A stretch of DNA of 64,000 nucleotides from Arthrobacter sp. Soil762 (lineage in GTDB: Bacteria; Actinomycetota; Actinomycetes; Actinomycetales; Micrococcaceae), in assembly GCF_001428335.1 (NCBI RefSeq), contig NZ_LMSG01000021.1:62001-126000 (forward strand). The letters are read 5' to 3'. A model generated the notes under the pieces. It was given only the letters and a program-made list of their open reading frames with translations, was not told where the DNA came from and did not search any database. This document shows, piece after piece, positions 33,197 to 41,794 of this stretch (its first letter is position 1; each line of letters starts with the position of its first letter). Position numbers and translations under genes: made by a program.

Positions 33197-33775
33197 ATGG
33201 TACGCACAAAGAGAATTGCCCTTGGCCTCACGGCCACCGCGCTGGCCCTTGGCGCCGGGATCGGCGTCGCCGGCATGGCGTCCGCAACCACGACGCCGAC
33301 GCCCACCCCCAGCGCCAGCTCAAGCGCCTCGGCCGACGGGAGCACCGGCACTGCCCCAGCTGAAGGGAAGGGCATGCGGGGTGGCCATGGCCACGGCGGC
33401 TTCCGCGGCGTGGACGCAGCGGAACTTGCCACCAAGCTGGGCGTGGACGAGGCCAAGGTGACGGAGGCCCTGAAGGCCTACCGCGAGGCCAACAAGCCCA
33501 CCACCCCGCCGGCCGACGGAACTGAAGGAACCCGGCCGGACCCGGCCGCGAAGCAGGCTGAGCTCGCGAAGTCCCTCGCGGCGACGCTCGGCATCGACGA
33601 GGCCAAGGTCACGGCGGCGCTTGAAGAGCTGCGCACCGCCGAACAGGCAGATCGCGCCGCGGCTCTGAAGACCCGCCTGGACCAGGCCGTCACCGACGGC
33701 AAGCTGACCCAGGCCGAGGCCGACGCCGTGACCAAGGCTGTCCAGAGCGGAGTCATCGGAGGTGGCGGCCGCTAA
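33197..33775 (+). CDS. Small secreted helical repeat protein
   Basis: A 192-residue exported protein. The signal peptide is RTKRIALGLTATALALGAG with an Ala-rich cleavage region near 30. The mature part begins with a Thr/Pro/Ser/Ala stretch and a His/Gly patch (GGHGHGGFRG). It then has two similar helical units, LATKLGVDEAKVTEALKAY and LAATLGIDEAKVTAALEEL, and ends with DGKLTQAEADAVTKAVQSG, a pattern seen in many short secreted actinobacterial proteins. The ATG has AGGAG six bases upstream. Function unknown; the His patch may bind metal, which is only a guess. It is divergent from tetR. Confidence 0.85.
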   Translation: MVRTKRIALGLTATALALGAGIGVAGMASATTTPTPTPSASSSASADGSTGTAPAEGKGMRGGHGHGGFRGVDAAELATKLGVDEAKVTEALKAYREANKPTTPPADGTEGTRPDPAAKQAELAKSLAATLGIDEAKVTAALEELRTAEQADRAAALKTRLDQAVTDGKLTQAEADAVTKAVQSGVIGGGGR

Positions 33776-33782
33776 CAAACAA

Positions 33783-33826
33783 GACACCCCACCCCCTGGA
33801 CAAGCTCAGGGGGCGGGGTGTCTCTT
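33783..33826. terminator. Intrinsic terminator between convergent genes
   Basis: Inverted repeat with 16-base arms (33783-33798 and 33807-33822, one mismatch) followed by TCTTT, eight bases after the secreted-protein stop and before the symporter stop. Confidence 0.85.
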
Positions 33827-33842
33827 TGGCGGGGCTGGAGCG

Positions 33843-35306
33843 TCAGGCCTTCGCGTCGGCCAGTTCGCGTCCGGCCTCCGGCGCTTCAGTACCTCCGGCG
33901 ATGGCGGAGGGGTCCGTGGCTGAGGAGTCGGCGTCGTCGTCCACAAACGGAGTGCCGTTGCGGGGTGCGTTGTAGAGCGCCTCGTCGAGCATGCCCTGCC
34001 GCTTGGCCACGATGGTGGGCACGAGGGCCTGGCCCGCCACGTTGACCGCGGTGCGCCCCATGTCCAGGATGGGGTCCACCGCGAGCAGGAGTCCGACGCC
34101 GGCCAGGGGCAGTCCCAGCGTGGAGAGCGTCAGGGTGAGCATCACCACGGCGCCGGTGGTGCCGGCCGTTGCGGCGGAACCGAGGACCGAGACGAGGCCG
34201 ATGAGGAGGTAGTGGCTGACCTCCAGCTGGACGCCGAAGAACTGGGCCACAAAGATGGCGGAGATCGCGGGGTAGATCGCAGCGCAGCCGTCCATCTTGG
34301 TGGTGGCGCCCAGGGGCACGGCGAAGGAAGCGTAGGCGCGGGGAACGCCGAGGCTGCGCTCGGTGACGCGCTGGGTCAGCGGCAGGGTTCCGATCGAGGA
34401 GCGGGACACAAACGCGAGCTGCACGGCGGGCCATACCCCGGAGAAGTACTGCTTCACGGACAGGCCGTGCGAGCGGATCAGGGCCGGGTAAACCACAAAC
34501 AGCACCAGGGCCAGGCCAACGTAGATGGCGAACGTGAACTTGCCGAGCGCGCCGATGGTGTCCCAGCCGTACACGGCCGCGGCGTTGCCGATCAGGCCCA
34601 CCGTGCCGAGCGGGGCGATGCGGATGATCCACCAGAGGACCTTCTGGATGACGGCCAGCGCCGACGCGTTGAGGTTCAGGAACGGCTCGGCAGCCTTGCC
34701 CACCTTGAGGGCGGCGACGCCGACGGCGATGGCAATCACCAGGATCTGGAGCACGTTGAAGCTGAGGGAGGTGCTGACTGTGGTGGCCGCGGTGGCGCTT
34801 TCAGTCACGGTGGAGCTGGCACCCAGTCCGAGGAAGTTCTTGGGGAACAGTCCGATCAGGAAGGACCACCAGTCACCGGACTTGCCGGCGTACTTGGCCT
34901 CCTGGGTGATGCCGGTGTTGGCGCCGGGCTGCAGGAGCACGCCGAGGCCGATGCCGATCACGACAGCGATCAGGGACGTGATGGCGAACCACAGCAGGGT
35001 GTTCCAGGCCAGCTTGGCGGCGTTGGAGACTTGGCGCAGGTTCGAGATCGAGCTCACCACGGCGGTGAAGATCAGAGGAACCACCGCAGTCTGCAGCAGT
35101 GAAACGTAGCTGGAGCCAATGGTCTGCAGCGTGGCGCCGAGGCCGTTGGGGGCCTCCTTGGTGCTGCCCGTGTACTTGGCCAGCAGGCCGAGGCCCAGGC
35201 CCACAATGAGGGCGGCGATGATCTGGAAACCGAACGAGCCGGCCCACTTGGGCAGCTGGAAGCCGGTCTTTCCTGCGGATTCGGGGGTGCGGGTTTGAGT
35301 GCTCAC
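33843..35306 (-). CDS. Dicarboxylate/amino acid:cation symporter (DAACS family)
   Basis: A 487-residue transporter of the GltP/DctA family for glutamate, aspartate or C4-dicarboxylates. Visible marks are the serine-rich re-entrant loop 1 (FVSRSSIGTLPLTQRV), the cation-binding segment GATTKMDGCAAIYPAISAIFVAQ, and re-entrant loop 2 (LGSAATAGTTGAVVMLT) followed by DPILDMGRTAVNVAGQ. The C-terminal 45 residues are polar and acidic. The GTG start has no ribosome binding site; TAGCGT ends six bases upstream, suggesting a leaderless message. Confidence 0.93.
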   Translation of the reverse strand: MSTQTRTPESAGKTGFQLPKWAGSFGFQIIAALIVGLGLGLLAKYTGSTKEAPNGLGATLQTIGSSYVSLLQTAVVPLIFTAVVSSISNLRQVSNAAKLAWNTLLWFAITSLIAVVIGIGLGVLLQPGANTGITQEAKYAGKSGDWWSFLIGLFPKNFLGLGASSTVTESATAATTVSTSLSFNVLQILVIAIAVGVAALKVGKAAEPFLNLNASALAVIQKVLWWIIRIAPLGTVGLIGNAAAVYGWDTIGALGKFTFAIYVGLALVLFVVYPALIRSHGLSVKQYFSGVWPAVQLAFVSRSSIGTLPLTQRVTERSLGVPRAYASFAVPLGATTKMDGCAAIYPAISAIFVAQFFGVQLEVSHYLLIGLVSVLGSAATAGTTGAVVMLTLTLSTLGLPLAGVGLLLAVDPILDMGRTAVNVAGQALVPTIVAKRQGMLDEALYNAPRNGTPFVDDDADSSATDPSAIAGGTEAPEAGRELADAKA

Positions 35307-35563
35307 CAGAACACGCTAGGCCCGGGTTTCTTATCACGGCGAACAGATGTTGAGAAATGTTACGCCGCCCCAGTGCCACAACAGGCCAGGAACCCCGAAA
35401 ATCCCGTACCAATCAAGGCAATTGTGAAGTTATTCCCAGCGGCCATGTGCCAAAAGTCACCCCCAAGAGGCGCGGAGGGGACACATCCGGCAGCGTGCGT
35501 CAAAGCGACGAAGGAGCAGCACGCCGAGGATATGGCCCCTCAGGGCCTCACCCGGCGGAGCAG

Positions 35564-37249
35564 TTAGCTGAGCAGCGCCCGGCGGAGGGTATCGAGGCCT
35601 ACGGAGCCGATGTTCAGCGCTCGCGTGTGGAAGGCCTTGAGGTCGAAGCCGGGCCGGGTTTCGAGGTCGGCCCGGATCTGTTCCCAGAGGCGCTGTCCCA
35701 CTTTGTAGGACGGGGCCTGGCCGGGCCAGCCGAGGTAGCGGGTGAACTCGAATTTGAGCTGGCCTTCGCTGATGGGAAGGTTCTCCTTGAGGAAGTCGTA
35801 GCCCGCCTCCGGGGTCCATGTTCCGCTGCCCCAGCGTTCGGGGATCTCAAGTTCCAGATGGACGCCGATGTCGAACACCACGCGGGCCGCCCGCATCCGC
35901 TGCATGTCCAGCATGCCCATGTGGTCGCCGGGATCGGCCAGGTAGCCGAGTTCCTGCATAAGCTTTTCGGCGTACAGGGCCCAGCCCTCGCCGTGGCCGG
36001 AAGTCCAGCAGATGTTCCGCCGCCACTTGTTCAGCAGTTCCCGCCGGTAGGTGGCGGTGGCCACCTGCAGGTGGTGGCCGGGGACGCCTTCATGGAAGAC
36101 CGTGGTGGTCTCGGCCCAGGTGGTGAAAGTGTCTTCGCCGGCGGGAACTGACCACCACATCCGGCCGGGACGGCTGAAATCATCGGAGGGGCCCGTGTAG
36201 TAAATGCCACCCTCGTCGGTCGGGGCGATGAGGCATTCGAGCTTCTTCATCACGTCCGGGATCTCGAAGTGCACGCCGGCAAGCTCGGCAACTGCCTTGT
36301 CCGAGAGTTCCTGCATCCACGCCTTGAGGGCCTCCGTGCCCTTGAGTTGGCGGGCAGGGTCGTTGTTGAGGACATCCTTGGCCTCCTCGATGCTGGCCCC
36401 AGGCTTGATGATGGACGCAACATTTTCCTGCTCGGCGATGAGCCGGTCGAGTTCCTGGACTCCCCACGCGTAGGTCTCTTCGAGGTCGACGGCGGCGCCC
36501 AGGAAGGAGCGCGAGGCCAGGGCGTAGCGTTCCCGGCCGACGGCGTCCTGCTGCGGCGCGGCAGGGAGCAGTTCCGTGCGGAGGAACTCCGCGAGCTCCC
36601 GGTAGGCACCCCGGGCAGCGGCAGCGCCGGCGTCGAGCGTTTCCTGCGTTTCGCCCGGCAGGGGACCGTCCGCAGTCCGGGCCTCGGCGGCGAGCTTGGC
36701 GAAGAAGCCGTCTTCGGCGGCGTATTTGGCGGTCTGCTCGATGACAATTGAGACCTGGCGTTCGGACGCGACCCTGCCCGCGTCCCGGGCCTGGCGCAGT
36801 GATTCGGTGTAGCCGCGGAGGGCGCCCGGGACGTTCAGCGCGCGGCCGGCGATGTGTTCCCAGTGCTCAGCCGTGTCTGTGGGCATCAGGTCGAAAATGG
36901 CCCGGATGTCCTGTGCGGGGGAGGCGATGTTGTTCAGCTCCGCCACGTCCCAGCCGGACTCGTGGATTTCCAGCTGGAGGCCCAGCCGTTCCCGCATGGC
37001 GTCCAGGGTGACGGTATCGACGTCGTCCTGGGGCGCGAGGCCCTCCAGGGCAGCAAGGGCCTTGCGGGCTTCCGCTGCGAAACCGGCGATGCCGGCGGGG
37101 GAGTAATCCGGGTACTCGGTCTCATGCCCCGGCAGCCCCAACTCGGTGGCAAGCGACGGGTTCAGGCGGATAAGTGTGTCGGTATAGCCATCCGCCACGG
37201 CATCGATGGCGGAGTGCGGACGGGCGGCGGGGGCGGCATCGGTAGTCAC
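35564..37249 (-). CDS. DUF885-family zinc metallopeptidase
   Basis: A 561-residue cytoplasmic protein of the DUF885 family. The gluzincin-type site is TTVFHEGVPGHHLQVA, with the downstream Glu probably in TSGHGEGWALYAEKLM. The family has been linked to peptidase activity, but the substrate is not known here. It starts with GTG ten bases after the accE stop; TAGGCT (37256-37261 reversed), whose first three bases are the accE TAG stop, ends exactly six bases before the GTG. It may therefore have its own leaderless promoter or be read through from accD5-accE. Confidence 0.88.
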   Translation of the reverse strand: MTTDAAPAARPHSAIDAVADGYTDTLIRLNPSLATELGLPGHETEYPDYSPAGIAGFAAEARKALAALEGLAPQDDVDTVTLDAMRERLGLQLEIHESGWDVAELNNIASPAQDIRAIFDLMPTDTAEHWEHIAGRALNVPGALRGYTESLRQARDAGRVASERQVSIVIEQTAKYAAEDGFFAKLAAEARTADGPLPGETQETLDAGAAAARGAYRELAEFLRTELLPAAPQQDAVGRERYALASRSFLGAAVDLEETYAWGVQELDRLIAEQENVASIIKPGASIEEAKDVLNNDPARQLKGTEALKAWMQELSDKAVAELAGVHFEIPDVMKKLECLIAPTDEGGIYYTGPSDDFSRPGRMWWSVPAGEDTFTTWAETTTVFHEGVPGHHLQVATATYRRELLNKWRRNICWTSGHGEGWALYAEKLMQELGYLADPGDHMGMLDMQRMRAARVVFDIGVHLELEIPERWGSGTWTPEAGYDFLKENLPISEGQLKFEFTRYLGWPGQAPSYKVGQRLWEQIRADLETRPGFDLKAFHTRALNIGSVGLDTLRRALLS

Positions 37250-37258
37250 CCCACGAGC

Positions 37259-37522
37259 CTAACCCCGGCTCCGCCTCCAGGCGCCAGGACCCGGCGTCGG
37301 GGCGAGCCGCAGCTGCTGGCGGCGCACCCAGTCGCGGGCGGTGGGCTTCCCGTCGGCCACGGCGTCCGCGCTGCCCAGGGAAAGCACGACGGCGGTCAGC
37401 GCCGCGAGCTCCTCGGCCGACGGTTGCCCTTTGACTACAGAAAGCACGGGGGCATCGGCGGGCGCGTTGGTTTCTACAGGCTCAACCAACGGGGCTCCGA
37501 CCGGCGGATCTTTCGCGATCAC
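37259..37522 (-). CDS. accE5: Acyl-CoA carboxylase epsilon subunit
   Basis: An 87-residue protein with a variable N-terminus (including VEPVETNAPADAPVLSVVKG) and the conserved epsilon core PSAEELAALTAVVLSLGS, ending RDWVRRQQLRLAPTPGPGAWRRS. Epsilon subunits stabilise the AccA3-AccD5 complex in actinobacteria. The GTG overlaps the accD5 stop as GTGA, so translation is coupled. Confidence 0.88.
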   Translation of the reverse strand: MIAKDPPVGAPLVEPVETNAPADAPVLSVVKGQPSAEELAALTAVVLSLGSADAVADGKPTARDWVRRQQLRLAPTPGPGAWRRSRG

Positions 37523-39102
37523 AGCGGGATGTTCCCGTGCTTCTTGGTGGGCAGGCTCGCCCGCTTGTCGCGGAGGGCGCGGAGGCCCCTGATGATCTGG
37601 CCCCGGGTATCGGACGGTGCGATGACCGCGTCCACGTAGCCCAGCTGGGCGGCCTGGTAGGGGTTCAGCAACTCTTCTTCGTACTGGCGGATCACTTCGG
37701 CGCGCCGGGCCTCAACGTCCCCGCCGGCCTCGGCAACGGCGGCCAGGTCGCGGCGGTACAGGATGTTGACGGCGCCCTGGGCACCCATCACGCCGATCTG
37801 CGCCGTGGGCCACGCCAGGTTCAGGTCCGCGCCGAGCTTCTTGGAGCCCATCACGATGTACGCTCCGCCGTAAGCCTTGCGGGTGATGACCGTCAGCTTG
37901 GGGACGGTGGCTTCGGCGTAGGCGTACAGCAGCTTGGCGCCGCGGCGAATGATGCCCTGGAACTCCTGGTCCTTTCCGGGCAGGAATCCCGGAACGTCAA
38001 CGAGGGTGATGATGGGGATGTTGAAGGCGTCGCAGTGGCGGACAAAGCGGGCGGCCTTCTCCGAGGCGGCAATGTCCAGCGTGCCGGCGAACTGCAGCGG
38101 CTGGTTGGCCACGATCCCCACGGTGTGTCCCTCAACCCGGCCGTAGCCGATCATCACGTTGGGGGCATACAGGGACTGCATCTCCAGGAAGTGTGCGTCG
38201 TCAACGATCTGCTCGATGACTGTGCGCATGTCGTACGGCTGGTTGGCAGAGTCCGGGACGAGCGTGTCCAGGGCGAGGTCGTCGTCGTTGATCTCCAGCT
38301 CCTGCTGGTGCTCCAGAACCGGGGCCTCTGCGAGGTTGTTGGACGGCAGGAAGTCCAGCAGCTCGCGGACGAACTCGATGGCATCGGCTTCGTCGGAGGC
38401 GAGGTACGTGGAGGTGCCTGTCGTGGCATTGTGCTGGCGGGCGCCGCCGAGGGTTTCCATGTCCACGTCTTCGCCCGTGACGGTCTTGATGACGTCCGGT
38501 CCCGTGATGAACATGTGCGAGGTCTTGTCCACCATCACCACGTAGTCCGTGAGGGCGGGGGAGTAGGCCGCGCCGCCGGCGGACGGTCCCATGATGAGCG
38601 AGATCTGCGGGACGACGCCGGAAGCGTGGACGTTATTGCGGAAGATGTCGGCAAACATGGCCAGGGAGGCCACACCTTCCTGGATGCGGGCACCGCCGCC
38701 GTCGAGGATGCCCACTACGGGGCAGCCGTTGCGCAGGGCGAATTCCTGGACCTTGACGATCTTCTCGCCGTTGACCTGGCTCAACGATCCGCCGTAAACC
38801 GAGAAGTCCTGGCTGTAGACGGCAACGGGACGCCCGTCCACGGTGCCGTAGCCCGAGACCAGCCCGTCGCCGAGCGGCTTCTTCTTTTCCATGCCGAAGG
38901 CGGTGGAGCGGTGCACCGCCAGCGCGTCAAGCTCCACGAACGAGCCTTCGTCCAGCAGCAGGTCAACGCGCTCGCGGGCAGTGTTCTTGCCGCGGGCATG
39001 CTGCTTCTCGATGGCTTCGGGGCCGGAGGGTTGTTCTGCACGGGCCTGGCGGTCGCGGAAATCGGCGATCTTTCCCGCTGTCGTTGTCAGATCGTGGCTC
39101 AT
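37519..39102 (-). CDS. accD5: Acyl-CoA carboxylase beta subunit (carboxyltransferase)
   Basis: A 527-residue carboxyltransferase that moves CO2 from carboxybiotin on AccA3 to acyl-CoA, most likely propionyl-CoA and acetyl-CoA. Features: KQHARGKNTARERVDLLLDEGSF, the N-terminal acyl-CoA oxyanion region SAGGAAYSPAL, and the C-terminal carboxybiotin part VDVPGFLPGKDQEF, RKAYGGAYIVMGSK and GAQGAVNILYRR. The ATG is preferred over an adjacent upstream TTG and has GGAG upstream. TAGACT (39225-39230 reversed) may be the -10. accE follows. Confidence 0.95.
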   Translation of the reverse strand: MSHDLTTTAGKIADFRDRQARAEQPSGPEAIEKQHARGKNTARERVDLLLDEGSFVELDALAVHRSTAFGMEKKKPLGDGLVSGYGTVDGRPVAVYSQDFSVYGGSLSQVNGEKIVKVQEFALRNGCPVVGILDGGGARIQEGVASLAMFADIFRNNVHASGVVPQISLIMGPSAGGAAYSPALTDYVVMVDKTSHMFITGPDVIKTVTGEDVDMETLGGARQHNATTGTSTYLASDEADAIEFVRELLDFLPSNNLAEAPVLEHQQELEINDDDLALDTLVPDSANQPYDMRTVIEQIVDDAHFLEMQSLYAPNVMIGYGRVEGHTVGIVANQPLQFAGTLDIAASEKAARFVRHCDAFNIPIITLVDVPGFLPGKDQEFQGIIRRGAKLLYAYAEATVPKLTVITRKAYGGAYIVMGSKKLGADLNLAWPTAQIGVMGAQGAVNILYRRDLAAVAEAGGDVEARRAEVIRQYEEELLNPYQAAQLGYVDAVIAPSDTRGQIIRGLRALRDKRASLPTKKHGNIPL

Positions 39103-39252
39103 CAAGTGTCTCCGGCTCTGTAGCAGATTGGTGCTGTAACAATGTGGTGCTGCGTGCGGTGGTAACTGGCAGGTCAGGTGCGGGATTTAAGTAGATTCCA
39201 CACAAAAGACGAACCCTGCTGGCTAGTCTAATGACGCATCTGCGTGGGACGA

Positions 39253-39271
39253 CTGTAGAAAACCTACAATT
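39253..39271. promoter_or_regulatory. Second copy of the acc palindrome, upstream of accD5
   Basis: CTGTAGA-AAA-CCTACAATT matches the accA3 upstream sequence at 16 of 19 positions. It lies immediately upstream of a possible -35 region for accD5 and could also affect the divergent SDR. Confidence 0.65.
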
Positions 39272-39294
39272 TTCCGCACTTTCCAGCGGTCAGC

Positions 39295-39320
39295 GCTATG
39301 TTACTTGCCAGTAACATAGC
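39295..39320. promoter_or_regulatory. Perfect palindrome at the SDR promoter
   Basis: GCTATGTTACT-TGCC-AGTAACATAGC: perfect 11-bp arms with a four-base centre, ending five bases before the TACAGT hexamer proposed as the SDR -10. The TTACT/AGTAA core is typical of TetR-family operators; the regulator is unknown. Confidence 0.7.
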
Positions 39321-39337
39321 TCGGCTACAGTGGAGCC

Positions 39338-40225
39338 ATGACTTCCAGCAACGATGCAAGGTCCACTGCCGCAGGGCCCTACCAGGCCACCGGGTCCCTT
39401 CGGGGCCGCACCATTCTGATGTCCGGCGGCAGCCGCGGCATCGGGCTGGCCATTGCCACCCGGGCCGCACAGGACGGTGCCAATATTGTCCTGATGGCCA
39501 AGACCGGCCAGCCCCACGCCAAGCTGGCAGGCACCGTCTTCAGCGCCGCCGAGCAGGTGGAGGCCGCCGGGGGCCAGGCCCTGGCAATCGTCGGTGATGT
39601 GCGCAGCGACGAAGACGTCGCAGGAGCCGTGGCGGCCGCCGTCGAACGCTTCGGCGGGATCGACATCGTGCTCAACAATGCATCCGCTATTGATCTCTCC
39701 ACCACCGACGACGTGGACATGAAACGCTACGACCTGATGCAGGACATCAATGTCCGCGGCACGTTCCTGCTGTCCAAGCTGTCACTGCCCGCCCTCCGCA
39801 AATCGGCCCACGCGCACATCCTGACGCTGTCGCCGCCCCTGAACCTTGACCCCCACTGGGCAGGCAGGCACCTGGCCTACACCATGGCCAAATACGGGAT
39901 GAGCCTCACCACGCTGGGCCTTGCCGAAGAACTCAAGGCCGACGGAATCAACGTCAACTCGCTCTGGCCGTGCACCCTCATCGATACCGCGGCCATCCGG
40001 AACATGCCCGGCGGCCAGGAGATCGTCCAGGCCGCGCGCGGACCGCAGATCATGGCCGACGCAGCCCACGCCGTCCTGACCGGCAGCAACCTGGCCGGCG
40101 CCGGTGCACCCAGCGGCAACTTCTATACGGACGAACAGGTGCTCCGCGCGGCGGGTGTCACCGACTTCCGTCCGTACAGCCTCGGGGCCGCGGAGGATCG
40201 CCTGGTTCCGGACATATTCCTCTGA
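39338..40225 (+). CDS. Short-chain dehydrogenase (HSDL2-like)
   Basis: A 295-residue SDR with the cofactor motif GGSRGIGLAIA, NNAS, the catalytic Tyr-x3-Lys in YTMAKYGMS, and a Ser in LTLSPPLNL upstream. The pattern SPPL and the Pro-rich stretch before Tyr are typical of the hydroxysteroid dehydrogenase-like 2 group of fatty-acyl or lipid SDRs. The ATG has GGAG close upstream and TACAGT six bases before it. It is divergent from accD5, fitting a link with lipid metabolism. Confidence 0.9.
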   Translation: MTSSNDARSTAAGPYQATGSLRGRTILMSGGSRGIGLAIATRAAQDGANIVLMAKTGQPHAKLAGTVFSAAEQVEAAGGQALAIVGDVRSDEDVAGAVAAAVERFGGIDIVLNNASAIDLSTTDDVDMKRYDLMQDINVRGTFLLSKLSLPALRKSAHAHILTLSPPLNLDPHWAGRHLAYTMAKYGMSLTTLGLAEELKADGINVNSLWPCTLIDTAAIRNMPGGQEIVQAARGPQIMADAAHAVLTGSNLAGAGAPSGNFYTDEQVLRAAGVTDFRPYSLGAAEDRLVPDIFL

Positions 40226-40293
40226 GCCACGGGTTCCAGTCATGTGGCTGTGGGAACCGCCAGCGGCGGCGCCTGAGTCGATAGGATTCAACC

Positions 40294-41202
40294 ATGGATG
40301 ACTCACACACCCCAGGAAATCCGTTGGATCGTGGAGCCTTGGCGGACCAGGATTTCCTGGCGGCCACAGGCATCGCCAAGGTGGTGGTGGTGGACTCCAC
40401 CGGTTCCACCAACGCTGACCTCCTGCGCTCGGTGACGGTTGAGCCAAAGGAGTGGCCGGACCTGTCAGTGCTGACGGCCGAGTACCAGACCGCCGCCCGC
40501 GGACGCCTGGACCGGCGGTGGGAAGCGCCGCCGCTGAGCTCGGTGTCGGTGTCCCTGGTCCTGCGGCCCGCCAATGCCGAAGGCAGGCCCCTGCCCACGC
40601 ACACGTATTCATGGCTGTCACTGCTCGGCGCGCTGGCGCTGCGGGAGACGCTTCTTGAGACCGCGGGTATTCCGGCCGAGCTCAAGTGGCCCAATGACGT
40701 CCTGGTCCGTGGCCGCAAGATCGCCGGGATCCTGGCCCAGCTGGGGCCCATGGGGGACGGCTCTGTTCCTCCGGTCATTTTGGGGACCGGCCTGAACGTG
40801 ACTTTAACCGCGTCGGAACTCCCGGTGCCCACAGCGACGTCGGTTGCCCTGGAAGAACCGCTGACCGTTGATCGGACCGTGCTGCTCAAGAGCTACCTCG
40901 CCCATTTCGCCGTGCTCTACCGCAGCTTCTGCAATGCCGACGGCGACCCCACCGCCGGGATTGCCGGCGGCCCTTCGCTCCACAAACGGGTGGAGTCCGC
41001 CATGGTGACACTGGGCAAGCAAGTGCGCGCGCAGCTGCCCGGTGACCACGAGATCATCGGGCACGCTTCGAGGCTGGACGAGTACGGCTCACTGCTGGTG
41101 GTGGACAAGGACCGCCGCGAGCATGTGGTCACCGCCGGCGATGTTGTCCACCTGCGCCCATGGACCCCGCCGGGCCAGGGCACCGAAAGCGGCTATGCGT
41201 AA
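40294..41202 (+). CDS. birA: Biotin--[acetyl-CoA-carboxylase] ligase
   Basis: A 302-residue biotin protein ligase that attaches biotin to carrier lysines such as Lys569 of AccA3 through biotinyl-AMP. The biotin/ATP-binding region reads STNADLL, then EYQTAARGRLDRRWEAP, and KWPNDVLVRGRKIAGIL contains the catalytic lysine region. GTGLNV is present, and the C-terminal SH3-like cap follows. There is no N-terminal DNA-binding domain, so it cannot repress transcription as E. coli BirA does. TAGGAT ends six bases before the ATG, suggesting a leaderless message. Confidence 0.94.
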   Translation: MDDSHTPGNPLDRGALADQDFLAATGIAKVVVVDSTGSTNADLLRSVTVEPKEWPDLSVLTAEYQTAARGRLDRRWEAPPLSSVSVSLVLRPANAEGRPLPTHTYSWLSLLGALALRETLLETAGIPAELKWPNDVLVRGRKIAGILAQLGPMGDGSVPPVILGTGLNVTLTASELPVPTATSVALEEPLTVDRTVLLKSYLAHFAVLYRSFCNADGDPTAGIAGGPSLHKRVESAMVTLGKQVRAQLPGDHEIIGHASRLDEYGSLLVVDKDRREHVVTAGDVVHLRPWTPPGQGTESGYA

Positions 41203-41794
41203 AGGCCTCGTGCCGGGCGAGCAGGTCATTACAATCACCCGCCCGCAGCCGAGGAAGCTGGCCGGCCCGGCCGCAGCCTTCATTGCGGCACCTGCCGCTG
41301 CAGCTTTTGCCAGTGCCTGGACCGTGCGGGGTGAGGCTACCCGGCTGGTGCCGGTGGCTTCCGCCGACTGGACACCGTGGATCGTCCTGGCATGCGTCCT
41401 GGCCGCTGCGTGGATATGGTTGGCATATTGCCTGCCTCGGCTGCTGCGGTGGCAGGCAACCCGGTACATCCTCACGAGCAGGCGGATTGTTGCCCGCTAC
41501 GGCATGATGCGGCGCCGGGGCGAGCAGGTCAACCTCGCGGCGATCCGCAACGTGACGGTCCACCAGTCGGTGCTGCAGCGCATATTGCGCTCCGGGAATA
41601 TATCCTTGGAAACCGGGTACCAAGGTGTGGTGAACATCCAGGACGTCCCGGAAGCAGTACGGTTCCGGGACTTCGTGCTGGATGCGATTGACGAACTGCC
41701 TGCGGGCGGGGACCCGGGGACTGATGAGATATCGGATTACACAGACGAAGCGTTGCCGTGGGAGTTGAGAGAAGGTGGAGACGATGAACGATGA
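41195..41794 (+). CDS. PH-domain membrane protein (bPH2/YdbT-like)
   Basis: A 199-residue protein with two hydrophobic segments (about 25-45 and 60-82) and then a bacterial PH domain: TRYILTSRRIVARYGMMRRRGEQVNLAAIRNVTVHQSVLQRILRSG (a typical strand pattern), ending in an acidic tail. The ATG overlaps the birA stop by eight bases, so the genes are coupled. Such proteins are common next to birA in actinobacteria; their function is unknown. Confidence 0.87.
   Translation: MRKGLVPGEQVITITRPQPRKLAGPAAAFIAAPAAAAFASAWTVRGEATRLVPVASADWTPWIVLACVLAAAWIWLAYCLPRLLRWQATRYILTSRRIVARYGMMRRRGEQVNLAAIRNVTVHQSVLQRILRSGNISLETGYQGVVNIQDVPEAVRFRDFVLDAIDELPAGGDPGTDEISDYTDEALPWELREGGDDER

Noticed and set aside
35307..35563. 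A small gene between the DAACS symporter and the DUF885 gene
   Set aside because: A 90-codon plus-strand frame exists but overlaps the symporter start, has no ribosome binding site and no domain. I see nothing else in this gap.
39782..40621. A minus-strand gene spanning the SDR and birA boundary
   Set aside because: It is a shadow frame across two well-supported genes on the other strand and has no domain.
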